Under the pieces are notes generated by a model that did not search any database, was not told where the DNA came from, and saw only the letters and a list, made by a program, of their open reading frames with translations. The position numbers and the translations under genes were made by a program. From positions 62,001 through 126,000 of the forward strand of contig CAMAVR010000001.1 in the NCBI GenBank assembly GCA_945861885.1: a DNA stretch of 64,000 nt. The letters run 5' to 3'. Origin of the DNA: Nannocystis exedens. GTDB taxonomy: Bacteria; Myxococcota_A; Polyangia; Polyangiales; Polyangiaceae. Each line of letters starts with the position of its first letter. The stretch's first letter is position 1. This document shows, in pieces, positions 17,502 through 26,725 of this stretch.

Positions 17502-18626
17502 CTACTCCGCGACTTTCGCGAGCGCCGTCGTGAGCCGACCGGCCCTTTCGATCAGCCCCGGCTTTAAGTCTTGCACGACGTCACTGACTGCTGCTGCTTC
17601 GCCGCGAATTTCTCGGACGAAGTTGCCCATTTGGGCCGCAAGTTGCGCAAAATGCCCTGATTTATCGCTTGGACACACAGTTTCAAATGTTCGCGGCACT
17701 ACATACACCGCTGCGGCCGAGCCGTTGGCCAGATCGCCTGCTTTGTAGCGCGGCAATTTCGTGTTGCCCGCATTCGCCCCGGCGAACACGAATTCATCTG
17801 GCAAATCGCCTTTTTTCACCGGCGCGGCTACAGGCTGAACGAGCGGCTGCAACAATGCCGCTGGATTGCCCAACGCATCTTTATCAATCACGACAACATG
17901 CGCGATGGCTGCTCCGCCGGGCGGCGCATTCAGCTCTTCGGTCAGCGGCTTTTGCAGTTTGTTCAGCAGGCCGATCATGACCGCTTTTCGATCGTTTACC
18001 GATTGGACGCTCGTGATGAACTCGACCAAATCGTGCGTCACATCTTGTGGGAAGCCGCTAAATCGCCGCCCCGCCAGCTCCGTCCCGTCAAAACTAACGT
18101 GTATGGCGCCTAGATCGTGGGCCAATGTGTCAGGGAATTTGTGGCTTTTTATCAGCTGATCGCGCCCCGCTTCGATTTTCGCGAGCAGCTGCTTTAGCGT
18201 CTCGGTAGAAGCGGTTACATTTTTCGCCAAATCGGCGGCGTCGCTTCGCGCTTTTTCGTGCCCTACCCGCTTTTCGAGTGCCCCGCCGGCGACATACCCG
18301 ACGGCACAAAAGAGGACTGACGCGATTGCTGCGAAGGCGAGCCCCTGCCTCTTCCCCCGCTTCCGCGCCTCGTCGACCGACGCCTCATCAAATTCGATTC
18401 GCGATGGGTGCCATGCCGACTCCGCCTGCAATGCGCCAAAGTTAGAGCTTGTCGACGCTACATTGGGCGACAATAAATTCGGCGCTGACCCTTGCGCGGT
18501 GGGTGGCGATGGTGCCATCGGTGGTGGCATCGGCGATATAGGCGGCGGCATTGCCGGCCCGGGATCGGCGCCGCTTCGACCAAGGCGTCCCCTCAAATCG
18601 ATTCTCGGTTTGTTTTCGTCGGCCAT
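17502..18626 (-). CDS. Hypothetical single-pass protein with RIDLRGRLGR motif
   Basis: The start at 18626 (MADENKPRIDLRGRLGR) is chosen because AAGGAG lies seven bases upstream. The 374-residue protein has a Pro/Ser-rich N-terminal region of about 90 residues, one membrane helix (about 100-120: RQGLAFAAIASVLFCAVGYVAGG), then a helical domain starting LEKRVGHEKARSDAADLAKNVTASTETLKQLLAKIEAG. The basic N-terminal motif K-P-R-I-D-L-R-G-R-L-G-R is recurrent at the start of Myxococcota membrane proteins. Function is unknown. The helical region could be an assembly or coiled-coil module. The gene precedes the FliK-like protein and may be co-transcribed with it. Confidence 0.65.
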   Translation of the reverse strand: MADENKPRIDLRGRLGRSGADPGPAMPPPISPMPPPMAPSPPTAQGSAPNLLSPNVASTSSNFGALQAESAWHPSRIEFDEASVDEARKRGKRQGLAFAAIASVLFCAVGYVAGGALEKRVGHEKARSDAADLAKNVTASTETLKQLLAKIEAGRDQLIKSHKFPDTLAHDLGAIHVSFDGTELAGRRFSGFPQDVTHDLVEFITSVQSVNDRKAVMIGLLNKLQKPLTEELNAPPGGAAIAHVVVIDKDALGNPAALLQPLVQPVAAPVKKGDLPDEFVFAGANAGNTKLPRYKAGDLANGSAAAVYVVPRTFETVCPSDKSGHFAQLAAQMGNFVREIRGEAAAVSDVVQDLKPGLIERAGRLTTALAKVAE

Positions 18627-18763
18627 CGAAACTCCTTGGCAAGAAGCGGTCTTGCGCATTCGAGGCTAAAAGCAAGCCCTCTCGCATGTCAACGAAATCA
18701 TAAGGCGAAGCGACAAGACTCATTCATTTTCACGATCGTCGGCTATCCTGCCGCGAGCCCCTC

Positions 18764-19648
18764 ATGACATTGCACGGCTGGATTGATGCATATTTAAATC
18801 ATCTTCGAGTGGAGCGAGCCCTCTCGGAAAATACGCTCGAGGCGTACGCGCGTGATTTGGCCAAGCTGGCGCAAGGAGATCAACTCTCTGTCGATACGGT
18901 CGATGCCGAGCTCCTAGCGAAGATCCTTCAGGCGAACATGAAGCGAGGTGGTTCGGCCCGTTCGAGTGCGCGAGAGATGTCGGCGTGGCGCGGTTTTTTT
19001 CGATTTTTACTGCGGGAAAAGGCTGTTGTTGTCGATCCGACGAAGCTGCTCGATCGCCCTCGCGTCGGGCGTCGTCTGCCGCGTCCATTATCGATTGCCG
19101 AAGTCGATCGTCTCCTCGAAACGCCAAATCGGAAGACCAAACGTGGCTCGCGCGATGCGGCGATGATCTATCTGATGTACGCATCGGGCCTTCGCGTGAG
19201 CGAGCTATGCGCGCTTCGCGTTGGCGACCTCGATGTCACCGAAGGGGTCGTGACACCCCTCGGAAAAGGAGGGAAGCGGCGTGTTGTGCCGGTTGGCGCG
19301 GCGGCGATCACGGTGCTTCGCGAGTACATTGAAGGCGTGCGAGCGGCGCATCGTTCGAGCGCGAAGCCGACGCTCTTTTTGTCACCAAGCGGTCGAGCCA
19401 TGTCGCGGCAAGGGTTTTGGAAATTGCTAAAACGCTACGCGGTCGCCGCGGGGATTATCGCGCCGATCTCGCCGCATAAACTGCGCCATTCGTTCGCGAC
19501 TCACCTGCTCTTTCACGGCGCCGATTTGCGCGCTGTGCAGGCGATGCTCGGCCATGCCGATTTGAGTACGACAGAGATTTACACGCGCGTGTCGACCGAT
19601 CACATCGCCCGCGCCCACCGAAGCGCGCATCCGCGTGCGCGAGTGTGA
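18764..19648 (+). CDS. xerD: Tyrosine site-specific recombinase, XerC/XerD type
   Basis: A 294-residue protein of normal Xer length. The N-terminal SAM-like core-binding domain spans about residues 1-95. The catalytic domain has all active-site residues: R144 in SGLRVSEL, K168 in GKGGKRRVVP, H238/R241 in HKLRHSFATHLL, H264 in LGHADLSTTEIYTRV and nucleophile Y273. Xer proteins resolve chromosome dimers at dif with FtsK. The sequence alone cannot separate XerC from XerD; no second Xer gene or dif site was found here, and there is no sign it belongs to an integron or island. It starts about 137 bp after the divergent hypothetical and is followed 12 bp later by the amidohydrolase gene. Confidence 0.92.
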   Translation: MTLHGWIDAYLNHLRVERALSENTLEAYARDLAKLAQGDQLSVDTVDAELLAKILQANMKRGGSARSSAREMSAWRGFFRFLLREKAVVVDPTKLLDRPRVGRRLPRPLSIAEVDRLLETPNRKTKRGSRDAAMIYLMYASGLRVSELCALRVGDLDVTEGVVTPLGKGGKRRVVPVGAAAITVLREYIEGVRAAHRSSAKPTLFLSPSGRAMSRQGFWKLLKRYAVAAGIIAPISPHKLRHSFATHLLFHGADLRAVQAMLGHADLSTTEIYTRVSTDHIARAHRSAHPRARV

Positions 19649-19660
19649 CGGGATACGCGA

Positions 19661-20500
19661 ATGAGTTTCTTTTCGCGGGTTCAGCCCGCTTCAAATGAGA
19701 GCGCTGTGATTGTCGAAGTGCCGCATTCGGGCTGTGTCGTCCCTGACGAATTTGCAAAATCGCTCATCGCATCGCGGCGCGCGATTTTTCGCGATGGCGA
19801 TCCGTACGTCGACGCTCTCTTTTCGGATGCACCGAGCGAGGGAGCAACTCTGTTGGTTGCGCATGCGTCGCGATGCATTGTCGACTTGAATCGAAGTCCG
19901 GCCGATATCGATTCGGGCGTCGTCCAAGGTGCGCCGCATCGCACGCCGCCACGGTCGTATGGGCTCATCTGGCGCCACACGACCGATCGCCAACCGACAC
20001 TCGAACGGCCGCTGTCGCGCGGCGAGTTTGAGAGGCGCATGCGCGAAATTTACCTGCCGTACCACCGGGCACTTGCCGAAGAGGTCGAGGCAAAAAAAGC
20101 GCGGTTCGGTCACACTGTACTAATCGCGGCTCACTCGATGCCATCGTACGATCGCCCCATTGTGGCCCCCCAGGCGGCCATTAGGAGCTTCCCGAAGCGC
20201 CGGGAGGACATTGTTCTGGGGACGCTCGATGGGGCGAGTTCTGGGGCCGATTGGGTGGCCCTGGTCGAAGAGGTCTTTATCAAAAATGGGCTAAAAGTCG
20301 CGCACAACGAGCCATTTCGGGGCGGGTTCACAACCCAAAAGTATGGGAATCCGGCGGCCGGCGTGCATGCGATTCAAATTGAGATTTCACGCAGACTGTA
20401 TATGGATGAAGAGAATTCGCAGCCGGTCGACAGAGCGTTTGCCATCGTCCGAAGAGTGTGCCAAGACGTGGTGGCTCGGTTAGCGGCGCGAGTCGTCTAG
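19661..20500 (+). CDS. N-formylglutamate amidohydrolase-like protein
   Basis: A 279-residue protein of the N-formylglutamate amidohydrolase (FGase) family, which hydrolyses N-formyl-L-glutamate to formate and glutamate in histidine catabolism and also includes cell-wall-related relatives. Diagnostic elements: VEVPHSGCVVPDEF near residue 20, DPYVDALFSDA, DLNRSPADIDSGVV and VLIAAHSMPSYDRP. No hut genes are nearby, so a histidine-degradation role is not supported by context. It follows xerD by 12 bp and may be co-transcribed. The ATG has no strong Shine-Dalgarno. Confidence 0.85.
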   Translation: MSFFSRVQPASNESAVIVEVPHSGCVVPDEFAKSLIASRRAIFRDGDPYVDALFSDAPSEGATLLVAHASRCIVDLNRSPADIDSGVVQGAPHRTPPRSYGLIWRHTTDRQPTLERPLSRGEFERRMREIYLPYHRALAEEVEAKKARFGHTVLIAAHSMPSYDRPIVAPQAAIRSFPKRREDIVLGTLDGASSGADWVALVEEVFIKNGLKVAHNEPFRGGFTTQKYGNPAAGVHAIQIEISRRLYMDEENSQPVDRAFAIVRRVCQDVVARLAARVV

Positions 20501-20604
20501 CTGTATCGTCGCGTGATTTTTGATAGTTTAGGTAACCGCTTGACATACATGCGGGCATCGATCAGTTTGACACACCCATTTTTCCGACAGTAGGTCAAAT
20601 CGTC

Positions 20605-20838
20605 ATGGCAAGAAGCGACATCACCGGCAAGCGTAGAATGAAGGCGCACAACGTCTCTCACTCAAACATCAAGACAAACCGTTGGCAGCACGTGAACGTG
20701 CAGCGCCGCCGCGTGTGGGTCCCCGAGTTGAGCCGTTTCGTGACGCTCAATCTTACGACCCGCGACATCAGAACAATCGATAAACTCGGCCTGGTAGCCT
20801 ACGCCAAGCGGTACGGCGTAAGCCTAGCGAAGTTTTAG
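20605..20838 (+). CDS. rpmB: Large-subunit ribosomal protein bL28
   Basis: A 77-residue basic protein matching bL28: SDITGKRRMKAHNVSHSNIKTNRWQHVNVQRRRVWVPELSRFVTLNLTTRDIRTIDKLGL. The usual N-terminal cysteines of the zinc-binding form are absent, so this is a C-minus paralogue that does not need zinc; such forms are often Zur-controlled when a C-plus copy exists elsewhere. Two TTGACA boxes (20540 and 20567) lie upstream but lack clear -10 elements. A weak AGGT lies about 10 bases before the ATG. The gene is monocistronic here, with repeat copy 3 downstream. Confidence 0.92.
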   Translation: MARSDITGKRRMKAHNVSHSNIKTNRWQHVNVQRRRVWVPELSRFVTLNLTTRDIRTIDKLGLVAYAKRYGVSLAKF

Positions 20839-20839
20839 C

Positions 20840-20881
20840 TAAATCTGTTCCGCCCCGTACTAAATCTGTCCCGCCCCGTAA
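20840..20881. repeat. Tandem 21-bp duplication downstream of rpmB
   Basis: Two copies of a 21-mer beginning taaatctgtyccgccccgta lie at 20840-20860 and 20861-20881 and differ at two positions. The second copy runs into the left arm of repeat copy 3, so the duplication may have formed during insertion or local rearrangement of that element. Confidence 0.85.
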
Positions 20882-20909
20882 ACGTGCCCGTGCCCGTAAA
20901 CGTGCCCGG
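20875..20909. repeat. Dispersed palindromic repeat, copy 3 (single arm)
   Basis: Only the 35-nt left arm is present (gtaaacgtgcccgtgcccgt core), with no clear complementary right arm downstream. It follows rpmB and precedes a small hypothetical gene on the same strand. Confidence 0.9.
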
Positions 20910-20956
20910 CAGTTAAAGGGTCAGGAGCGAGATCGAAATCCAGATCCAAATCGAAG

Positions 20957-20978
20957 AAAAAACAGCCCCAGGGCTGTT
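20957..20978 (-). terminator. Intrinsic terminator reading on the minus strand
   Basis: Arms aacagccc and gggctgtt with a 2-nt loop; on the minus strand the stem is followed by six T residues. Oriented this way it would stop transcripts coming from lysC after they cross the 20991-21524 gene in antisense. It could alternatively block readthrough in that region. Confidence 0.5.
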
Positions 20979-20990
20979 CTACGCCCTAGA

Positions 20991-21524
20991 GTGTCCGTAC
21001 GTCGTTTCATGAGACGAGCGGTATACTTTAGGGCGTTTTCATTTTGTCTGCCAATTGCAGCGGCGATATCGGTCACGACCCCTGCTCAAGCGGCCGGCAA
21101 CGAGCCCCACGAGGCGGGACCGCATATCCACCGGCATCACATTTCCGGTTTTGCGGGCGGTGTGTACGAACGTACTGAGGGCGGTTCGGCGGCATTCGGG
21201 CTCGATTACATGTACCGCCTCCCATATTTCGGCGACTACATCAGCATCGGCGCCCTGTTTGAAACGACGACCCACGTGACGAAGCCGATGCTTTTTGCCG
21301 TTCCCTTTCAGGTTCACCCGTACAAAGGGCTCCGCGTCATTGTGGCCCCCGGGTTCGAAGTGTCGCATCGGGAGCATAAATGGACGCCATGGTTCTTGCT
21401 GCGAGCTGGCGGAGCGTACGACATTCATTTCGGATCGTGGGCGATCGGGCCGGAGATGTACGCCGATTTTTCGCGCGGCGAAATCGCAGGAATTTTTGGC
21501 GGTTCGCTAGGCTACGGGTTTTGA
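20991..21524 (+). CDS. Small outer-membrane-barrel-like secreted protein
   Basis: From a GTG start, the 177-residue protein has a signal peptide (about residues 8-34, ending TPAQA|AG) and a His-rich mature N-terminus (HEAGPHIHRHHISGFAGG). Alternating polar/hydrophobic stretches with terminal aromatics follow (AFGLDYMYRLPYFGDYISIGALFETTTHV ... IAGIFGGSLGYGF), which fits a small 8-strand outer-membrane barrel. The protein ends in F, as many barrels do. The function is unknown. Its stop abuts the stop of lysC, which is on the opposite strand. Confidence 0.7.
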   Translation: MSVRRFMRRAVYFRAFSFCLPIAAAISVTTPAQAAGNEPHEAGPHIHRHHISGFAGGVYERTEGGSAAFGLDYMYRLPYFGDYISIGALFETTTHVTKPMLFAVPFQVHPYKGLRVIVAPGFEVSHREHKWTPWFLLRAGGAYDIHFGSWAIGPEMYADFSRGEIAGIFGGSLGYGF

Positions 21525-22724
21525 TCAAGCCGGGATAAACGCGTCATGAAGCGCGCGTTCAATCGCCTGCCGCTCTTCGGCGCGCACGATTGCTGCAATT
21601 CGTAGCGGCGTTGTGATCATCGCCTGAAAGCCGCCGTGCGAAGAAACCGTCTCGACGAACTTCGCGACTCCGCCGCTGGCCTGCACCCCTTCACCAACAA
21701 CGCTCACGAGAGCCGACTCTTCGTCGAACCGCACTTCGAGATCGGTTAGGACTCGGGTCCGCCGCTGTGGCCAATCGGGCAAATTTAGCAGCGGAATCGC
21801 ACAGACCGCTTCGTTTGCAGTGATTGCGATGTCGCTCATGCCGATGTTGTGCGCGCTTAGCGATTTGCACAGGCGCTCGAATTGCGCGCGTGGAACCGCG
21901 GCCGTAACGATGTTGCCGAAGCCGACAACCGCGCGGGCGGAACCGCTCTTTGAGTCGACGGCAATTCGTGTCTGTTTTGGGGGGGTGCGCTGCTCGTTGA
22001 GTGTGTCGGCCGTTCTTCGCGCGAAGATTGTTACGCCGTTTTTTCGCGCCCATTCGACCGCTTGCGCGTTTATAACTTTCGCCCCGGCCTCGGCCATTTC
22101 TTGCAGCATTGAGACGCTCACTTCAGGCAAATGAAGCGGCTTTTCAACGACGCGCGGGTCGGCCGAATAGACGCCATCTACGTCGCTGTAAATCTCGCAC
22201 GCTTCGGCATCGAGCGCTGCTGCGAGCGCGACCGCTGTGGTGTCGGATCCGCCGCGTCCGAGCGTTGTGATCTCGCGGCTTCGGCTCATCCCTTGATAGC
22301 CGGCAACGATGACAATTCGCCCTCGTTCGAGCTCTTCTTCGATGCGGTGGGGCCTTACTTCAACGATTCGCGCGTCGAAGTGCGTGTCGCTTGTGATGAT
22401 GCCCGATTGGCTGCCGGTAAAGCTGATCGCGTCGCCTCCGCGCGCGTGAATTGCGATCGACAAGAGCGCCATCGTCACGCGTTCGCCTGTTGAGACGAGC
22501 ATGTCGAGCTCGCGACGAGGCGGATTTCCCCCGGAAATATGGCCTGATTGCGATGCCTCGCGCGCGAGGCGCACGAGCTCGTCGGTTGTCTTCCCCATCG
22601 CGCTTACGACAACCACGACGTTGTGCCCTGCCCGCTTTGCGAGCATAACTTTGTCGGCGACTTGGCCAATTTTTCCGACGTCAGCGACCGATGAGCCGCC
22701 GTATTTTTGAACGATGATCGACAA
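21525..22724 (-). CDS. lysC: Aspartate kinase
   Basis: This enzyme phosphorylates L-aspartate in the first step of lysine, threonine and methionine synthesis. The product begins [18 protein letters not shown], carrying the KYGGSS motif; [24 protein letters not shown], the [21 protein letters not shown] ring and the C-terminal ACT domains follow (399 residues). I prefer the TTG at 22724 because GGAGG (22730-22734) lies five bases upstream; another TTG at 22742 would add six residues. No lysine riboswitch is visible in the 54 bp between it and the kinase gene. It may be co-transcribed with that large kinase gene. Confidence 0.95.
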   Translation of the reverse strand: MSIIVQKYGGSSVADVGKIGQVADKVMLAKRAGHNVVVVVSAMGKTTDELVRLAREASQSGHISGGNPPRRELDMLVSTGERVTMALLSIAIHARGGDAISFTGSQSGIITSDTHFDARIVEVRPHRIEEELERGRIVIVAGYQGMSRSREITTLGRGGSDTTAVALAAALDAEACEIYSDVDGVYSADPRVVEKPLHLPEVSVSMLQEMAEAGAKVINAQAVEWARKNGVTIFARRTADTLNEQRTPPKQTRIAVDSKSGSARAVVGFGNIVTAAVPRAQFERLCKSLSAHNIGMSDIAITANEAVCAIPLLNLPDWPQRRTRVLTDLEVRFDEESALVSVVGEGVQASGGVAKFVETVSSHGGFQAMITTPLRIAAIVRAEERQAIERALHDAFIPA

Positions 22725-22778
22725 CCCCGCCTCCGCCTTCAAACGGTATCACATCGGTTGATCATGGGCTGCCCTGGA

Positions 22779-25700
22779 CTACGCACGCCCCGAACGCTCG
22801 ATCGCCATGAGCCATTGGTCGATTTTTGTGAGTGCCGGTCCGAGCCAAATCATGTGCGAAAAGCGCTTTAAAAGCAGCGGCGCGTGGTCTCCGCATCGGG
22901 CTTTTTCGCCAAATGCGCTCCTTGCGCGATCGATTTCTTGGGCCGCGCGCGACCACTCGCCGCGCCGCTGGGCGATCCATGCGTGGGTCAAATGACGGTG
23001 TTGGCGCGGCTCGGCCTCGTCGAGCGGAATCGCGTCGCAGAGTGCGATCAGCTGCTCGGCGGTGGTTGACTCCCCTTTCGCGAGAGCTACTTGAACGAGA
23101 ACGAGCCGCGATTCGACCTCGCCCCACGGATCGCGTAGCCCTTCGTAGAGGCGCAGCGCGATTTGCGCGTGGGCTGCTGCCGCCGCGTAGTCGTCTGTAT
23201 CGAACGCGATGATCGCAAGGAGCCGCTCGCATGCCGCTTCGCCGCGCGGGTTTTTTACGTCGCGAAATGCGCTTCGCGATCCGAGCGCGCGCGCTCGAGC
23301 GCGCTGAATTTCTCCCCCGCGATACTCGGCGTGTGCGAGTACGACGTCGCATTGCGCGATTCCTAGGCGATAACCGATTGCGTCGAACTCGACGCGCGCT
23401 TCATCGATGCGGCCGCGTGCTCGCCGGTGCGCGCCGGCTGCCATTTCGGTCAATGCGAGGAGAAGAAGGCACTGCGCTCGACCGAGCGGATCGCCTAGCT
23501 CGCGGCATTGCGGTTCGGCGCGTTCGAGCATCGTGCGTGCGATTTCGTGCTGTCCGAGCAGGTAGTCGATTTCGCCTAGAACGAGCTGCGCTTGCACGAG
23601 GCCATGAAGATCGCCGAGCTCTTCGAATCGCGAGACTGCGAGAGCGACTTGCACGCGCCCTTGCGCTGGAGCTCCGACATCCGAAGCGATATGCCCGAGA
23701 AGTCGTAAAGCGTGCGCAGCTTTGGTCGTGTCGCCGGCGCTCTCGAAGGCGATTTTGGCTTTTTCAGCGTGCGATCGCGCTTCAGCGAGACGACCGACAT
23801 GGCGAAGCGCTTCTGCGCGCCAGAATGAATATTGCGCGGCCGCGTGCCCTCGAACGTGCCCATCGAGCAGCTCGAGATCGGCGAGCGTCGCTGCGGTATC
23901 GCGACCGCGGCGCCACCCACCCTCGATAAACTGAAACATCAATTCGGCTGCTGCGTCGTCGTCGCCGGCGCGCAGTAAATTCGCCACGCGGTGCTTCATA
24001 ATACGGCGCGAACCGACGGCTGGGTGTTTTGCGAGGGCATCGGCCGCAACGCGAAAAATCGTTGTCGCATCGCCCCGATCTTGAAGACGCTCGAGCAAGT
24101 GTTCTTGAAGCAGCGCGTGCGGCCAACGAAACTGATCGTTCCCGACCGCGAGAATAATTTGCGCGCCTGTGAGCGCAACGAGCACATCGTGCGGGGAGAG
24201 CCCGAGCGATGAAACGAGCGATTTTAGCACTTCACCGCGGATGTCTTCGCCGAGTGCTGCGGCTGCGTATGCCGAGAGACGAAGCTCGGATGACACGGCG
24301 AGGAGGCGCTCGTCCCACAGTTCGGCGGTCGTAATCGCGCGACCATGAAGCGCGCGATCGGGGACGCGATATTGCCCCGATTCGAGCTGCAAATAGCCGC
24401 CACCGGCCCACGCGTGGAGCAGCTGCAGCGCGAAGAGCGGGTTGCCGCGACTCTGCTCCGATGCGCGCGCCACGGCGATATCGTCGAGCGGAAGCATTGT
24501 GCGAAGAAGTGTTTCGGTCTCGTCGCCGCCGAGCGGTTTTACGTCGACAAGCTGGCCGTTCCAATCGGCACGCGTGGCATCGAGGCGAGCGCCGGCTTCG
24601 GCGTCGGTGAGAAGCGCTTCGCTGCGCGCAGTCGCGAGGAGAAAAAGGCGCAGTTGCGGCGCGTCGCGGCGGAGGCGATGGAGCATGTCGAATGTGTTTG
24701 GCGACGCGAGATGCAAATCGTCGAGCCAGAGGAGGACGGGGCGATCGCGACCGATTCGCTCGAGCACGCGACGCACGACAATCCAGCGTAATTCAGGGCG
24801 ATCGAGCACAAATCGCTTGCCCGTTGGGCCGAGCGGTGTCTCTCCGCCTGGTGGGGTTGGACGTAGCCACTCTGCGATGGCGGCGACCCATGTCAGCTCT
24901 TCGTCGTTGTCGGGGGCGACTTCCCAGCGGGCGATGAGCGTTTGCTCTACGAGTACGCGATCGGCCCCTTCGAGGTTAAAATAGGCGTTCACGGCGCCGG
25001 TCACGCCGTCGAGCGGTGTCGGCATCCGGCCGTAGCGCGCGCGCAGCGCGACCATCGACCCGACCTCGTGCACCTGTTCGCATAGCCATTCGGCGAGCCG
25101 ACTCTTCCCGACTCCGGCTTCACCGACGAGCGCGACAAATCGTTGGGGCGCTCCTCTTTTTGTTGCGAGCTCGTGAACGATTTGACCCAGCTCGCCGCGC
25201 TCTTCGTCGCGGGCGATCATCGGTGACGAACGAAGCGCCAACAAGCCGGGGGCGAGGCTTCGCGCGGCGGCAATCAGTCGATCGTCAGCCGCGCCAAACG
25301 AAGGAAAATGTTGCGATGTCGCCGGGCCGGCAATCGAGGCAACCTCTTCGAGCGTTGCCCCCTGTGTCGGCCTGAGCGCGCGCCATGCACGGCGTGCGTC
25401 AGCGGCGTATTCAAAGCGCTTCCAGGGCAGTTTCTCGAGAAGGCGCTGGACGAATGACGCGACGCCCGCCGGCACACCGTCGGGGAGCGAAGGCTCCGGA
25501 ACTTCGTTTCGCTTGTGCGCGCGGAGGACGTCTTGCGCCTCCCCTTCAAACACCTCTTTGCCGCTGAGCAGGCGGTACATCACGCATCCGAGCGCATAGA
25601 GATCGGTGGCGGGCCCTACGAGCGTTGCCTGTTTGCGAATTTGCTCTGGCGCGACCCATCCGACCGTCCCTGCGCCGCGATGCTGAAGCGGCTCTGGAGC

Positions 25701-26288
25701 TGCGCCACCATCGAGCCGTGGATCGTGCCGATTTTGCCTGACCCAGGCGAGACCTAAGTCGAGAAGATATGCGCGCGGTCCGAGCCCGGCGGCCAAATCG
25801 ACCATAATATTCGACGGTTTAAGATCGCCGTGGATGACGCCGCGCGCGTGCGCATGCGCGAGCCCGGCCAACGTTTGATCGACCATCGACCACACGACCG
25901 GCCACGAGAGACCAGTTGTGTGCATCCATTCGTGAACGCTGCGCCCGGGAAGCACGTCCATCACGAGATACGGCGTCCCGTCGCTGAGCGAGCCAAAATC
26001 GCGTGCGCGCACGATCGTCGGGTGCTCTAGCGCTGCAATGGCGCGCGCTTCTTGCTGAAACCACCACGTCTCTTCGGGCCTATCTTCGCCGGCCGGCGCT
26101 ACTTCGCCTGACAGACGCAAGCGCTTTAGTGCGACGCGATCACCGGTCACTAAGTCTTTGCAGAGATAGACGACGCCCATGCCTCCGCGACCTAATTCGC
26201 GAACGACTTCGTAGCGATTTGCTAGGCGTGAACCGATTTCACTCGGTGCCGTTGACCGGGCTGATGCAGACGCAATCTTCTCAGCCAT
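22779..26288 (-). CDS. Ser/Thr protein kinase fused to AAA ATPase and TPR array
   Basis: A 1169-residue signalling protein. Residues 25-290 form a protein kinase: GRGGMG loop (33-38), K55 in VALKRL, E80, catalytic HGDLKPSN (H153-N160; HGD instead of the usual HRD), DLG (D177), GTVGWVAPEQ and DLYALGC. A P-loop ATPase follows: Walker A LVGEAGVGKSRLAEW (about 387) and Walker B PVLLWLDDLHLAS (about 515), then a long helical C-terminus with tetratricopeptide-like repeats (QAQLVLGEIDYLLGQHEIARTMLERAEPQCRELGDPLG). This architecture is common in Myxococcota and Actinobacteria as a combined Ser/Thr kinase and STAND-like sensor. Targets are unknown. It lies immediately upstream of lysC on the same strand. 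Confidence 0.93.
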   Translation of the reverse strand: MAEKIASASARSTAPSEIGSRLANRYEVVRELGRGGMGVVYLCKDLVTGDRVALKRLRLSGEVAPAGEDRPEETWWFQQEARAIAALEHPTIVRARDFGSLSDGTPYLVMDVLPGRSVHEWMHTTGLSWPVVWSMVDQTLAGLAHAHARGVIHGDLKPSNIMVDLAAGLGPRAYLLDLGLAWVRQNRHDPRLDGGAAPEPLQHRGAGTVGWVAPEQIRKQATLVGPATDLYALGCVMYRLLSGKEVFEGEAQDVLRAHKRNEVPEPSLPDGVPAGVASFVQRLLEKLPWKRFEYAADARRAWRALRPTQGATLEEVASIAGPATSQHFPSFGAADDRLIAAARSLAPGLLALRSSPMIARDEERGELGQIVHELATKRGAPQRFVALVGEAGVGKSRLAEWLCEQVHEVGSMVALRARYGRMPTPLDGVTGAVNAYFNLEGADRVLVEQTLIARWEVAPDNDEELTWVAAIAEWLRPTPPGGETPLGPTGKRFVLDRPELRWIVVRRVLERIGRDRPVLLWLDDLHLASPNTFDMLHRLRRDAPQLRLFLLATARSEALLTDAEAGARLDATRADWNGQLVDVKPLGGDETETLLRTMLPLDDIAVARASEQSRGNPLFALQLLHAWAGGGYLQLESGQYRVPDRALHGRAITTAELWDERLLAVSSELRLSAYAAAALGEDIRGEVLKSLVSSLGLSPHDVLVALTGAQIILAVGNDQFRWPHALLQEHLLERLQDRGDATTIFRVAADALAKHPAVGSRRIMKHRVANLLRAGDDDAAAELMFQFIEGGWRRGRDTAATLADLELLDGHVRGHAAAQYSFWRAEALRHVGRLAEARSHAEKAKIAFESAGDTTKAAHALRLLGHIASDVGAPAQGRVQVALAVSRFEELGDLHGLVQAQLVLGEIDYLLGQHEIARTMLERAEPQCRELGDPLGRAQCLLLLALTEMAAGAHRRARGRIDEARVEFDAIGYRLGIAQCDVVLAHAEYRGGEIQRARARALGSRSAFRDVKNPRGEAACERLLAIIAFDTDDYAAAAAHAQIALRLYEGLRDPWGEVESRLVLVQVALAKGESTTAEQLIALCDAIPLDEAEPRQHRHLTHAWIAQRRGEWSRAAQEIDRARSAFGEKARCGDHAPLLLKRFSHMIWLGPALTKIDQWLMAIERSGRA

Positions 26289-26443
26289 TACATCGCACCC
26301 GATGCCAAATTCATTGAAACCGCGAGATAGCCTGACAGGGGGGCGCTAGCAAAGGCGCCGAGAGCCTGTGACGTCGCAAATATATTGCGCCAACCGGCTC
26401 AATGCCAGCGGATGCTTTCGACGCCACGGCTCACGGGGACGTC

Positions 26444-26725
26444 CTAGTGGGTTGTGGTCGTCTCTTTTTCGGTTTTTCGCTTTTCGTGGGTAATTTTGCT
26501 CCCCTTTTTCCCGGCGATGCGGGCTTCTTCGCTGGTAAATTCGTGAGCGGTGCCTGCGCGATGCGCGGCGCGCCCACCTTTTCTCGCGATTTCGCTTAAA
26601 ATCGCTGGGTCGAGAGCGGCAAACCCACGTCTTCGGGGTTTGACCTCCTCGCCGGTCGTGGCTGCTTTTGGAGCAGACTGTTCTTCCCGACTCGTATCCG
26701 CCGAAGCTCGTTCAAAGTTAATCAC
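26444..26725 (-). CDS. KGG-repeat (general stress protein type) small protein
   Basis: A GTG at 26725 gives 93 residues starting VINFERASADTSREEQ, with AGGGGG five bases upstream. A longer frame from 26818 exists but lacks support. The sequence PAILSEIARKGGRAAHRAG and SEEARIAGKKGSKITHEK matches the KGG repeats of stress-induced proteins (GsiB/YmdF/con-10 type), which are highly charged and predicted disordered. Its role may be in desiccation or general stress; this is by family. The AT-rich region upstream probably holds its promoter. Confidence 0.75.
   Translation of the reverse strand: MINFERASADTSREEQSAPKAATTGEEVKPRRRGFAALDPAILSEIARKGGRAAHRAGTAHEFTSEEARIAGKKGSKITHEKRKTEKETTTTH

Noticed and set aside
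22762..23352. 196-residue Arg-rich frame inside the kinase gene
   Set aside because: Low-complexity product in another frame of the same strand; the kinase frame is well supported.
26289..26443. tRNA or small RNA gene between the kinase and KGG genes
   Set aside because: No cloverleaf or conserved RNA pattern could be drawn; only short imperfect inverted repeats are seen.
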